Source of the DNA: Pseudanabaena sp. CAN_BIN31
GTDB lineage: Bacteria > Cyanobacteriota > Cyanobacteriia > Pseudanabaenales > Pseudanabaenaceae
Direction of reading: 5' to 3'
Length of the DNA stretch: 10,648 bases
NCBI GenBank assembly: GCA_026785865.1
Contig: JAJAZG010000137.1
Coordinates: 1 to 10,648, forward strand
Positions 1 to 7,475 of the stretch are shown here, in pieces (within the stretch, counting starts at the first letter, position 1; each line of letters starts with the position of its first letter). The translations under genes were made by a program, and so were the position numbers. Below the pieces are notes generated by a model that saw nothing but the letters and a program-made list of their open reading frames with translations, was not told where the DNA came from and ran no database searches.

Positions 1-419
1 TATGCATGGGCATTGCGAAGAAATGGTTTATTACCACCAAACCCAGTCAGCGAAATTGTGCCGTTAATTACGAGCAAGGTTAATACTACGGAGCCTGTAA
101 TAAAATGAGGACTCTCCAATAGGGGCTCACCTTGCATCACCAACGAAAGCAATCCGCCTGTGTAGCCTGCGGCTAAGAATACGGTCATTAGAGGCGCAAC
201 CTTGCGATGATCGGCTTTGTTTTTGGTCGCAACTTCAGTATCGGTCGCCGTGCGTCCGCGCCATCCTGAAATGGCTACAAATGATCCCATTGCAAAAATA
301 ACGATCGCCATGAAAAAGGGATGACCCCAGTGAGTAACGGGGGCAGGGACATTGAGAGCTTTGAATTGATCGGCAATGGGCTGAAGTGAATCAGCGAGTT
401 TAGTAGCAAATTCGGTCAT
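1..419 (-). CDS. DUF4079-family membrane protein (C-terminus cut by window edge)
   Basis: Reading leftward from an ATG at 419-417 gives 139 uninterrupted codons to the window edge, with no stop, so the C-terminus is missing. Three hydrophobic segments are visible: residues about 34-51, 75-95 and 106-127. The first follows a short amphipathic N-terminus and the motif HWGHP (residues 30-34), and is followed by GWRGR (52-56). This pattern resembles the DUF4079 family of cyanobacterial and plastid membrane proteins, whose function is not established. Histidines lie near the membrane segments (H30, H33, H71, H105, H138), which would suit haem or metal binding, but that is only inference. No Shine-Dalgarno sequence is evident. 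The gene is divergent from the STAND/WD40 gene and shares a 207-bp upstream region with it. The family assignment rests on remembered sequence patterns; that it is a real membrane-protein gene is more certain. Confidence 0.8.
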   Translation of the reverse strand, partial: MTEFATKLADSLQPIADQFKALNVPAPVTHWGHPFFMAIVIFAMGSFVAISGWRGRTATDTEVATKNKADHRKVAPLMTVFLAAGYTGGLLSLVMQGEPLLESPHFITGSVVLTLLVINGTISLTGFGGNKPFLRNAHA

Positions 420-626
420 AAATTTGGTAATGATTGAGGGGAAAACTACAAAAAAATTTACAATTTTTAATAAATTCTTAACAATTGTAGCGTTTTTTAC
501 TGGATTGTGCGGTGAGCGAATTCAAAAAGCTGTGGCGCACGCGCAGTGTGCGCCACAGCTTTTTGAGGTTTTTGGATTGGTATAGTAGTATGTTGTAAAT
601 AACGCGATCGCGGTGAAACAAAACAA
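420..626. promoter_or_regulatory. Divergent intergenic region of the DUF4079 and STAND/WD40 genes
   Basis: This 207-bp region must hold the promoters of both flanking genes. It is AT-rich on the DUF4079 side (about 440-490). On the STAND side an extended -10-like sequence, TGGTATAGT (578-586), lies about 40 bp before the GTG start, but I see no good -35 element. The spot where a -35 would lie adjoins the right arm of the hairpin at 522-566. An HIP1 octamer lies at 604-611. Promoter positions are weakly supported. Confidence 0.35.
522..566. repeat. Long perfect hairpin, copy A of a two-copy family
   Basis: Arms 522-540 and 548-566 are perfect 19-bp complements. Two more pairs, one of them G-U, close the stem down to a GCA loop (543-545). 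The outer stem is an A-tract on the left and a T-tract on the right, so transcripts of either strand would form a stem ending in U residues, as in a bidirectional terminator. However, it lies between two divergent gene starts, where a terminator has no obvious use. Positions 523-565 match 5741-5783 at 38 of 43 bases, with compensatory differences in the stem. It is best called a dispersed palindromic repeat. Confidence 0.8.
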
Positions 627-3600
627 GTGATTCAGGTCGAACCGTTGATCGAAGATATACATTTCCTTAATGGGCGATCGCTAGAGATATTGGCTAGGGC
701 GATCAATATTTTTCAGGGATCTTTTTCGCTGATTGTTGTTAACTGCAATTACCGTAGCCTTAGGCAAAAAATCTTAAACACATTCGCCGCAAAAACAGGA
801 TTGCGATACCGTGAAATCTGTTGGCAAGACTCCCATGAGACTCTTTATGGTAAGTTGCAAAATCTTTGGGGTGATGGTCAGATTGAGCATATTCCTGCGC
901 TGGTGTGTTTGGGATTGGAGCAAATACGACCTGAAAATTTAGACGGTTTATTTGTCCAAGCGAACCTATTTCGCGATCGCCTCAAGCAGCAAATTAAGTG
1001 TCCATTAGTTTTGTGGTTGAGCGATCGCGAGCTTCAACAATTATGGACAACTGCCCCTGAACTAGCCAATTTGGCAGCGCCGCCGATTAAGTTTGGCTTG
1101 ACACTTGCTGAGCTAGACCACGCAGTCAATCAACAAGTAGATCGATTGTTTGAAATTGTCAAAGATGCTCAAATTCCCTTGTTCTGGCAAGATACTAAAA
1201 TCGATGCCGATCAAGAATCATTTTCTTATAGTGAGCTAGAGTTGGCGCGGCGCGAACTCAGACTTGCCCAGTCCAACACGCATCAAGAGATTTGCTTAGA
1301 ATTAGAAGCGAAACTAGACTTTGGACTAGGTCGTTTATTGTCGAGATCTGCTGAAGCAAGTGCTAGTGATGTATATGAAGAATCTCACAGCGAAGTGCAT
1401 AGTATCTCGCAAATATATTATCAGTGCAGTCTTGCCTATTGGCAAAAAGCAGATCGCCCATTGGAGAGTGGGCTCGTTTCATTTTATTTGGGGGATTTGT
1501 GGTGGCAAAATTCTTTTATGCATGGTCGGCAGACCGAGGACTCTTGGATTAAGGCGAAACAGTTTTTTGGAGAAGCGATCGCTTCCTTTAAAAAGGTGAA
1601 TCGATGGGACTTAATCGCTAAGTATAGTCGAGCTTATAGTGATGTTCTCCAAAAACTTAAGCAATGGAATGAATTAGAACAATGGATTGAATCAGTGTTG
1701 CCATTGCATCAACAAATGCCTCTCGAACTTGCCCAAGATTATGGATATTTCGCCAAAATTGCCACAGAAAGAGGGGATTGGCAACGAGTTAAAGAACACT
1801 CATCCGAGGCGCTATCCACTTTAGAGCAAGTTCTTAGCTTTGACGACGATAACTTAACTTATAATTGGCGGCGCTTGCGTCATATTCAGCAAGGTCAATA
1901 TCGACTCTTGCTAGCTCAGAGCCATCTTCAGCTTAACGATTTGGAATTAGCCGCGCAAGTGATTGAATCAGCGATCGCTGACTTTAATCTTAATGATGAA
2001 CCGAAGCTCTATATTCGGTTGCTCGATACTTTTCATGACATTGCCTTTGCCCAAGGGCGCTATCTTAAAGCTTTTCAATCGCGGCAAAAACAGCGATCGC
2101 TAGAGCAGCAATATGGGCTGAGAGCTTTTGTCGGTGCAGGGATTTTGCAACCGAAACAATCTTCGCTTAATCTCAATCTTAATGTGAGTGAAATTGCGGC
2201 TTCAGGGCGAACTGAAGATGTGGAATACTTAGTAGAACGAGTTCTCTCGGTTAAGCATCAACTAACCGTAATCCATGGCGAGTCAGGGGTTGGCAAAAGT
2301 TCATTGGTAAATGCAGGGCTAATTCCTGCGCTATTGCAGCGATCGCTTACAGGTCAAGAATTACTGCCGATTGAGATTCATGTTTATACAAATTGGATCA
2401 ATGCTATCTCTTTTGCCATTTATAAAAATTATGATCTCAGCAACGATGAAATAACTAAAATATCTTCACCTCGACCCGAATTAGATGATCGCCGCGAAAA
2501 TGGCGATCGCGAGGTCCTTAATCTTCTTCATAAACTTAGAAAATTGGCAACTCAAGGCACGCAGACTATCCTAATTTTCGATCAATTTGAAGAATTCTTT
2601 TCTACTTGCACCCATCCACGCGATCGCCAAGTCTTTATTGATTTTTGGCAAGATTGTCTCAAAATTCCCTTACTAAAAATAGTAATCTCACTTCGTGAAG
2701 ATTATCTCTATTTGCTACTAGAGCTAGAATCAGCCCATGTAGAAGTCGATATCTTGAGCCGCAACTTTCGTTATGCATTAGGTAATCTCTCGATTGCCAA
2801 TGCCAAATTCTTAATCGAAAATATTACAGAAAATGCCAACTTTCCCCTTGAGTCTGCCCTAGTTGATCAATTGGTACTCGATTTGGCAGGCGATCGCGGC
2901 TCAGTAAGACCAATAGAGTTGCAACTAGTCGGCTCACAACTACAGGATCGCAATATCACCACCCTCGCAAATTACCATGCGGCTGGAGCCAAACAACGCC
3001 TTGTCGAACAATTCGTTGAGGAAGTAATTCAAGCCTGCGGCAAGTCAGCTTTTATTGCCCAACAGGTACTGCTTCTGCTCACAGATGAGCAAGGCAAACG
3101 ACCATTGCATACATACAATGATTTGCGAACAGGGCTTCTATCTTACTCCACTAATACTGCCGATCTCGATCTGGTTTTAGAAATTTTAATTGGATCGAGG
3201 CTAGTTTTCCAATTGCCTGAAGCACAGAGCAACCGCTATCAACTGGTACATGATTATCTAGTGCCATTTATTCGCGCTAATCAAGAAGTTGGTTTACTAA
3301 ATGAATTACGAGAAGTGCGTTCCTTTGCTCAACGCAGTCAAACGAACCTCCATCGTTTAACTAAAATCGCCCTAGCTGGGACATTTTTGGGTTTAATAAT
3401 AATGGCGGGTTTAGCTTTTCAATCAAATCGCCAACGTCAACTTGCCGAATTTGGTGAAATCGAAGCGCTGATTTCTTCGGCAAACTCTAACTTTGCACTT
3501 AATCGTCAATTAGAATCACTGACGACAATTGTGCAATCTGCCAAAAAATTAAAGGTAACAGACGAAGGGTTAGACAAAAAAAGAATTGAGCAAGCAACCT

Positions 3601-5552
3601 TTGAATCTCTGCAAGATATAGCTTATGGTATTCGTGAGCGATATCGGTTTTATTCACCGAAAAGAGATTCGCCATTTTATGCAGCAAAATTTAGCCCTGA
3701 TGGGAACATGATCGCTTTGGGGAGCTTTGACGGTAGTGTGTATCTATACGAAACTAATGGTGATTTGATTTCAAGTCTAGTCGGCTTGCAAACAAGTGAT
3801 ATTCGCGGCTTAAGTTTTAGTCCTGATGGCAAAAGGATTGTATCTTCGGGAAAAGGTAAGACTGTGAGGATTTGGGATATTGGGAATGGGAAGTTAATTA
3901 GTAAATTCTATGCTCACCAAGATGACATCTTTAGAGTCCACTTTCATCCTGATGGGAAGAGATTACTTACTGGCAGTAAGGATGGAACTGTAAAACTCTG
4001 GGATAGCGATCGCGGTGTAGAACTTCTAACTTTAAGTCCTAAAAGTGCTGGCAATGACTCTCCAAATAAAGAAAATGGTTCTATTCAAGATACCAGTTTT
4101 AGTTCCGATGGGAACTTAATCGTGACTGCTAAAAATACCACGATCGCACTCTGGGACTTGCAAGGTAACTTACTGACAAGTGTGATCGCCCATGATAAAG
4201 AGCTTTATAATGTGAGATTTTCTCCTAATGGTAAATACTTGCTAACATCGGGACGAGATGAAACCGTGAAGCTTTGGCAGATTGTCGATCAGAATCGTCA
4301 AATTGAATTAGTGCGAACATTCAAAGGGAATTTAACAGATATATTGAGCTTAAATTTTAGTGCTGATGGTGAGCGAATTGCGATTGGCGCTCAAGATGGT
4401 TCGATCCAAATTCTTAACCTCAATGGAACTCTGGAAATGAAATTAGGAGGACATATTGAGGGCGTTTTTGATGTTAATTTCAGCCCTAATAGTCGATATC
4501 TTCTATCTGCTAGCAAAGATCGCACTGTCCGACTCTGGGATCTTAAAGCCACATTACTCAATACCATCTATGCACATACAAGCAGTATTTGGTCAGTGAA
4601 TTTTAGCCCTGACGGGAAAATGTTTGCATCAGGCAGCGTTGATAAAAGTGTTCGCCTCTGGAATGCCGATGGAACTTTTAGGCAAGAACTCAAAGGGCAT
4701 GAAGATACAGTCTACGGCGTGAGTTTTAGTGCCGATGGAACGAAGCTAGTCTCCGCCAGTAATGACAAAACTGTGAGGATTTGGGACAGCAAAACAGGTA
4801 AGCTATTGCATTTATTGAATATTCATGGCGCTGGTCTGATTTATGCCACCTTTAGTCCCGATCAAAAGATTTTGGCGACCCTCGGATGGGATAAAAAAAT
4901 TAAACTGTGGCAATGGAATAACAACGACTATCCTCAACTACTGCATGTACTGGAAGGTCATACAGGTACAGTTTGGTCGATCGCCTTTAGTCCCGATGGC
5001 AAGTCATTAGCTTCAACTAGTAATGATCGAACCGTGCGAATCTGGAACGTGAACAATGGTCAGAATCTACACACCATGGACGCTCATGAAATCGGAGGAC
5101 TGGCGATCGCTTACAGCCCTGATGGTAAGCAAATTGGCTCGGTGGGTAAAGATGGCAAACTAAAACTATGGAATGCTCAAACAGGCGATCTTGAGCAAGC
5201 GATTACTGTGATTAGTGTTATGCCTGATGCTTGGATCTATGGGATGACCTTTAGTCCTGATGGTAAAGCGATCGCGATCGCCAATGCCGATAAAACCGTC
5301 AAAATTATTGATCGTGCTAGTGGTAATCTCCTCAAAACTTTGTCTGGACATACAGCCGAAGCCTATGCTGTAGCCTACAGTCCTGATGGCAAAAATATTG
5401 TTTCGGCAAGTCGCGACAGTACCCTCAAATTATGGAATGCGGAGACATTGAGTTTCGATGAGCTAGTTCAGAGAGGCTGCAACCTGCTAGACAACTATCT
5501 TGACTCTACGCCCACATTATCTCCAGAACAAAAGCAAATTTGTAAAAAATAA
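627..5552 (+). CDS. nSTAND NTPase with TPR-like region, TM helix and 14 WD40 repeats
   Basis: This 1641-residue protein belongs to the cyanobacterial STAND/WD40 receptor class. Residues 1-160 resemble a degenerate alpha/beta NTPase-like domain with strands near LIVVNCNY, ALVCLGLEQI and PLVLWLSD, but no P-loop. Residues about 195-510 are helical and TPR-like. The nSTAND domain has Walker A GESGVGKS (551-558), Walker B LIFDQFEEFF (649-658), LRED (689-692) and a winged-helix-like VHDYL (874-878). One transmembrane helix spans about 914-931. Fourteen WD40 units (consensus FSPDGK...VRLWD) run from about 1016 to 1607, enough for two seven-bladed propellers, then a short tail with a cysteine. The start is GTG at 627: a stop lies in frame at 600-602 and no better start follows nearby. 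No enzymatic effector (CHAT, protease, nuclease, TIR) is visible. By family analogy, ligand sensing by the propellers would drive ATP-dependent oligomerisation; ligand and output are unknown. Confidence 0.92.
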   Translation: MIQVEPLIEDIHFLNGRSLEILARAINIFQGSFSLIVVNCNYRSLRQKILNTFAAKTGLRYREICWQDSHETLYGKLQNLWGDGQIEHIPALVCLGLEQIRPENLDGLFVQANLFRDRLKQQIKCPLVLWLSDRELQQLWTTAPELANLAAPPIKFGLTLAELDHAVNQQVDRLFEIVKDAQIPLFWQDTKIDADQESFSYSELELARRELRLAQSNTHQEICLELEAKLDFGLGRLLSRSAEASASDVYEESHSEVHSISQIYYQCSLAYWQKADRPLESGLVSFYLGDLWWQNSFMHGRQTEDSWIKAKQFFGEAIASFKKVNRWDLIAKYSRAYSDVLQKLKQWNELEQWIESVLPLHQQMPLELAQDYGYFAKIATERGDWQRVKEHSSEALSTLEQVLSFDDDNLTYNWRRLRHIQQGQYRLLLAQSHLQLNDLELAAQVIESAIADFNLNDEPKLYIRLLDTFHDIAFAQGRYLKAFQSRQKQRSLEQQYGLRAFVGAGILQPKQSSLNLNLNVSEIAASGRTEDVEYLVERVLSVKHQLTVIHGESGVGKSSLVNAGLIPALLQRSLTGQELLPIEIHVYTNWINAISFAIYKNYDLSNDEITKISSPRPELDDRRENGDREVLNLLHKLRKLATQGTQTILIFDQFEEFFSTCTHPRDRQVFIDFWQDCLKIPLLKIVISLREDYLYLLLELESAHVEVDILSRNFRYALGNLSIANAKFLIENITENANFPLESALVDQLVLDLAGDRGSVRPIELQLVGSQLQDRNITTLANYHAAGAKQRLVEQFVEEVIQACGKSAFIAQQVLLLLTDEQGKRPLHTYNDLRTGLLSYSTNTADLDLVLEILIGSRLVFQLPEAQSNRYQLVHDYLVPFIRANQEVGLLNELREVRSFAQRSQTNLHRLTKIALAGTFLGLIIMAGLAFQSNRQRQLAEFGEIEALISSANSNFALNRQLESLTTIVQSAKKLKVTDEGLDKKRIEQATFESLQDIAYGIRERYRFYSPKRDSPFYAAKFSPDGNMIALGSFDGSVYLYETNGDLISSLVGLQTSDIRGLSFSPDGKRIVSSGKGKTVRIWDIGNGKLISKFYAHQDDIFRVHFHPDGKRLLTGSKDGTVKLWDSDRGVELLTLSPKSAGNDSPNKENGSIQDTSFSSDGNLIVTAKNTTIALWDLQGNLLTSVIAHDKELYNVRFSPNGKYLLTSGRDETVKLWQIVDQNRQIELVRTFKGNLTDILSLNFSADGERIAIGAQDGSIQILNLNGTLEMKLGGHIEGVFDVNFSPNSRYLLSASKDRTVRLWDLKATLLNTIYAHTSSIWSVNFSPDGKMFASGSVDKSVRLWNADGTFRQELKGHEDTVYGVSFSADGTKLVSASNDKTVRIWDSKTGKLLHLLNIHGAGLIYATFSPDQKILATLGWDKKIKLWQWNNNDYPQLLHVLEGHTGTVWSIAFSPDGKSLASTSNDRTVRIWNVNNGQNLHTMDAHEIGGLAIAYSPDGKQIGSVGKDGKLKLWNAQTGDLEQAITVISVMPDAWIYGMTFSPDGKAIAIANADKTVKIIDRASGNLLKTLSGHTAEAYAVAYSPDGKNIVSASRDSTLKLWNAETLSFDELVQRGCNLLDNYLDSTPTLSPEQKQICKK

Positions 5553-5556
5553 CGTT

Positions 5557-5825
5557 TGAATCACGGATTAGGGACTGATGTTACGTGGAAGCTCCCAAAA
5601 ACCTCACCCCTAGCCCCTCTCCTTCCAAAGGAGAGGGGAATAAGAAATAACTCTGGCTCCCCTTCTCCTTGCAAGGATAAGGGGTTGGGGGATGTGGTGC
5701 ATTTTTACCGCAGCAAGTGCTGCGAGACCAAGCCAGAACCCAAAAAGATGTAGCGCACGCGCAGCGTGCGCTACATCTTTTTGGGTTTTAGGTGAAATCA
5801 AATAATCCATCTAATCCGTGATTCA
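5557..5825. repeat. Composite repeat region bounded by a 15-bp inverted repeat
   Basis: The gap between the STAND and SPFH genes holds no convincing gene. Its ends are a perfect 15-bp inverted repeat: TGAATCACGGATTAG at 5557-5571 and its complement at 5811-5825. Inside are a C-rich hairpin with 11-bp arms (5614-5624 and 5628-5638), a second with 12-bp arms and one mismatch (5659-5670 and 5673-5684), C-rich and G-rich outer stretches (5604-5617, 5681-5692) that can pair loosely with each other, and the palindrome at 5737-5787. C-rich elements of the CACCCCTAGCCCC type and CACGGATTA-type repeats are, from memory, frequent in cyanobacterial intergenic DNA. The layout resembles a MITE or nested repeats. 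I see no clear target-site duplication. Confidence 0.7.
5737..5787. repeat. 24-bp perfect palindrome, copy B of the hairpin family
   Basis: Arms 5737-5760 and 5764-5787 are perfectly complementary, with a GCA loop at 5761-5763; a G-U and an A-U pair can extend the stem to 5735-5789. The core matches the hairpin at 523-565. With its A-tract and T-tract flanks it could terminate the STAND transcript, about 200 bp past the stop codon, and it would also terminate antisense transcription. A role in termination is inference; the fold is certain from the sequence. Confidence 0.8.
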
Positions 5826-5872
5826 GATGGTGATTGCTATATGATCGAGCCTACAAACCATCGAAAAAAGTA

Positions 5873-6682
5873 ATGCAAGACCAAGAAACAAACTGGCAAT
5901 CCATAATCCTCGTTGCCATATTAAGCCTTATTGCGGTTATCAGCTTTAACTCATTCGTAATTATCAACCCTGGTGAAGCAGGCGTGTTGAGTGTATTGGG
6001 CAAAGCCAAGGATGGTGTATTACTAGAAGGCGTACACTTTAAGCCACCAGTAATTTCACAGGTCGATGTCTATGACTTGACGGTACAAAAGTTTGAAGTC
6101 CCTGCCCAAAGTTCTACCAAGGATTTGCAACAGCTTACTGCTAGTTTTGCGATTAACTTTCGTCTCGATCCGATTGAAGTCGTGACGATCCGTCGTACTC
6201 AAGGTACTTTGCAAAATATTGTCTCCAAAATCATTGCCCCACAAACTCAAGAATCTTTTAAAGTCGCCGCCGCAAGACGAACTGTAGAAGAAGCGATCAC
6301 CAAACGTGATGAACTCAAATTAGATTTTGATGAAGCTTTGAGTCAACGTTTGAGTAAATACGGCATTATTGTTCTCGATACTAGCGTCGTCGATTTAAAT
6401 TTCTCGACTGAGTTTTCTAAAGCAGTAGAAGAGAAACAAATTGCCGAACAACGCGCTCAGAGAGCGGTGTATATTGCTAGAGAAGCCGAACAAGAAGCGG
6501 AAGCAACCATTAACCGCGCCAAGGGACAAGCCGAAGCACAACGACTTTTGCGCGAAACTTTGACAACCGAGCTTTTACAGAAACAAGCGATCGAAAAATG
6601 GGATGGCAAGTTTCCTCAAGTATTGGGCGGAAATGGTGCTGTTCCATTCATTAATCTTGAACTTGAGAAATCACAAAAATAA
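5873..6682 (+). CDS. Prohibitin-type SPFH domain membrane protein
   Basis: A 269-residue protein with an N-terminal membrane anchor (residues about 10-31), an SPFH/prohibitin domain (about 32-190), an Ala/Glu/Arg-rich coiled coil (about 185-230) and the ending KWDGKFPQVLGG (242-253), which is typical of bacterial prohibitins. The family forms large ring or cage assemblies on membranes and is linked to membrane microdomains and protein quality control; the specific role in cyanobacteria is unsettled. I chose ATG 5873. An in-frame TTG at 5834 would add 13 residues just outside the terminal repeat of the upstream element, but these look unlike the conserved N-terminus. The Shine-Dalgarno is weak for both. 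It is co-directional with the STAND/WD40 gene, but the 320-bp repeat-filled gap argues against a tight operon. It converges on pyrE, sharing a terminator. Confidence 0.9.
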   Translation: MQDQETNWQSIILVAILSLIAVISFNSFVIINPGEAGVLSVLGKAKDGVLLEGVHFKPPVISQVDVYDLTVQKFEVPAQSSTKDLQQLTASFAINFRLDPIEVVTIRRTQGTLQNIVSKIIAPQTQESFKVAAARRTVEEAITKRDELKLDFDEALSQRLSKYGIIVLDTSVVDLNFSTEFSKAVEEKQIAEQRAQRAVYIAREAEQEAEATINRAKGQAEAQRLLRETLTTELLQKQAIEKWDGKFPQVLGGNGAVPFINLELEKSQK

Positions 6683-6694
6683 TTTGCTCTAAGT

Positions 6695-6721
6695 AAAAAG
6701 GGGCGCAACGCGCCCCTTTTT
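6695..6721. terminator. Bidirectional terminator between SPFH gene and pyrE
   Basis: An A5-GGGGCGC stem (6695-6706) pairs perfectly with GCGCCCC-T5 (6710-6721) around an AAC loop. It starts 12 bp after the SPFH stop codon and ends 2 bp before the pyrE stop codon on the opposite strand. The 12-bp GC-rich stem followed by a U-tract on either strand is a textbook rho-independent terminator for both convergent genes. Confidence 0.92.
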
Positions 6722-6723
6722 AT

Positions 6724-7284
6724 TTAAATATTCTTGGCATAACTCTGAATTTCGCCAATATCAAATACTGCACCAAACTTTAACCCCTCCTTGGCATAAA
6801 GCTCAGCCCCACCCTGTTGGCGATCGACCAATGTTAAAACATGAGTAACTGTATAACCTGCATCACGCAACTTTTCGACCGCAAATAATGCTGATTGCCC
6901 CGTTGTGACTACATCTTCTAGGACTACTACATTCGTACTCGGTGCAAGCTCTGGCCCTTCAATCCATGCGGCTGTCCCATGCCCCTTCGGTTGCTTGCGA
7001 ATAATCAAAGCAGGAATCGGTTTGTTTTCATAGGCAGATACGACACTCACTGCACTGACGATCGGGTCAGCGCCTAAGGTCAAGCCCGCCACTGCCCCTG
7101 TTCCTGCGGGTAACATCTCTAATAAAACCTGTCCAGTCCACAAAGCTCCAAAGGGATGCAGAGTAACTAACTTGCCATTGATGTAATAGGTGCTTTTTTG
7201 CCCAGAAGATAGGGTGAAGTCGCCGCTTTTGTAAGCAAGACGACAAAATAAGTCCAGTAACTTTTTCCGATTTGAATGTTCCAC
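6724..7284 (-). CDS. pyrE: Orotate phosphoribosyltransferase (PyrE)
   Basis: This protein of 186 residues, a normal length for bacterial PyrE, catalyses orotate + PRPP to orotidine 5'-monophosphate + pyrophosphate in de novo pyrimidine synthesis, in the cytoplasm. The PRPP-binding motif of type I phosphoribosyltransferases is intact: VVVLEDVVTTGQSA from residue 119, with the acidic pair E123-D124. Also present are the N-terminal FTLSSGQKS (23-31) with YYINGK, the catalytic-loop-like RKQPKGHGT (96-104) and VDRQQGG near 153-159. The start is GTG at 7284-7282; the frame stays open for about 45 nt further upstream but offers no ATG. No clear Shine-Dalgarno precedes it. It stands alone here, divergent from the exported-protein gene and convergent with the SPFH gene, so it is not part of a pyr operon in this window. 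Confidence 0.96.
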   Translation of the reverse strand: MEHSNRKKLLDLFCRLAYKSGDFTLSSGQKSTYYINGKLVTLHPFGALWTGQVLLEMLPAGTGAVAGLTLGADPIVSAVSVVSAYENKPIPALIIRKQPKGHGTAAWIEGPELAPSTNVVVLEDVVTTGQSALFAVEKLRDAGYTVTHVLTLVDRQQGGAELYAKEGLKFGAVFDIGEIQSYAKNI

Positions 7285-7340
7285 AACTTTAGATTTAGCT
7301 TTTGAATTGGTAAATACTTTTTTAGTTTAAATGTTGATAG

Positions 7341-7402
7341 GCAACTTATAAAAAAAGCAAAGGTGGCACGTCGTGCCACCTTTACTTTTTTTAATAAGTT
7401 GC
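7341..7402. repeat. 62-bp near-perfect palindrome upstream of pyrE
   Basis: The arms run 7341-7370 and 7372-7402. GCAACTTAT (7341-7349) pairs with 7394-7402, then A7-G pairs with C-T7, then AAAGGTGGCAC pairs with GTGCCACCTTT around a GTC centre. The only flaws are a C-A mismatch (7358/7384) and one bulged A (7393). It lies about 57 bp upstream of the pyrE start and about 74 bp upstream of the exported-protein start, between divergent genes. It resembles a bidirectional terminator in shape, but its position suits a transposed repeat, an RNA hairpin in a leader, or insulation of the two promoters. Confidence 0.8.
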
Positions 7403-7411
7403 TACGCGAAA

Positions 7412-7430
7412 CCAGTCATAAATTGACTGG
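7412..7430. promoter_or_regulatory. Operator-like inverted repeat upstream of exported-protein gene
   Basis: CCAGTCA (7412-7418) and TGACTGG (7424-7430) are perfect 7-bp complements around TAAAT. The dyad is shorter and more loosely spaced than the neighbouring hairpins and has no T-tract, so it looks more like a site for a dimeric transcription factor than a terminator. It ends 46 bp before the likely start codon at 7476, a usual place for an operator. Overlapping TTGACT (7423-7428) could be a -35, but no convincing -10 lies 16-18 bp downstream. Confidence 0.35.
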
Positions 7431-7475
7431 ATCTGCTACATTAGTCAGCGTCTAACTGTGAGGATGCGTATTTAT

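Noticed and set aside
522..566. Terminator for the STAND or DUF4079 gene
   Set aside because: It lies upstream of both divergent genes, so it cannot end either transcript. I list it as a repeat instead.
1360..1599. Small plus-strand open frame inside the STAND gene
   Set aside because: It is an out-of-frame shadow of the helical region with no independent support.
3670..5440. DNA tandem repeat or CRISPR-like array
   Set aside because: The periodic signal comes from WD40 coding units of about 110-140 bp that have diverged from each other; there are no identical repeats with spacers.
5556..5810. Two overlapping open frames of 65-66 codons, one on each strand
   Set aside because: Both are made of the repeat block (C-rich hairpins and palindrome) and have no ribosome-binding site or conserved features.
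5834..5872. TTG start giving a 282-residue SPFH protein
   Set aside because: The extra 13 residues precede the usual short N-terminus before the membrane anchor and the codon lies right next to the terminal repeat at 5825. ATG 5873 is the simpler choice, though not proven.
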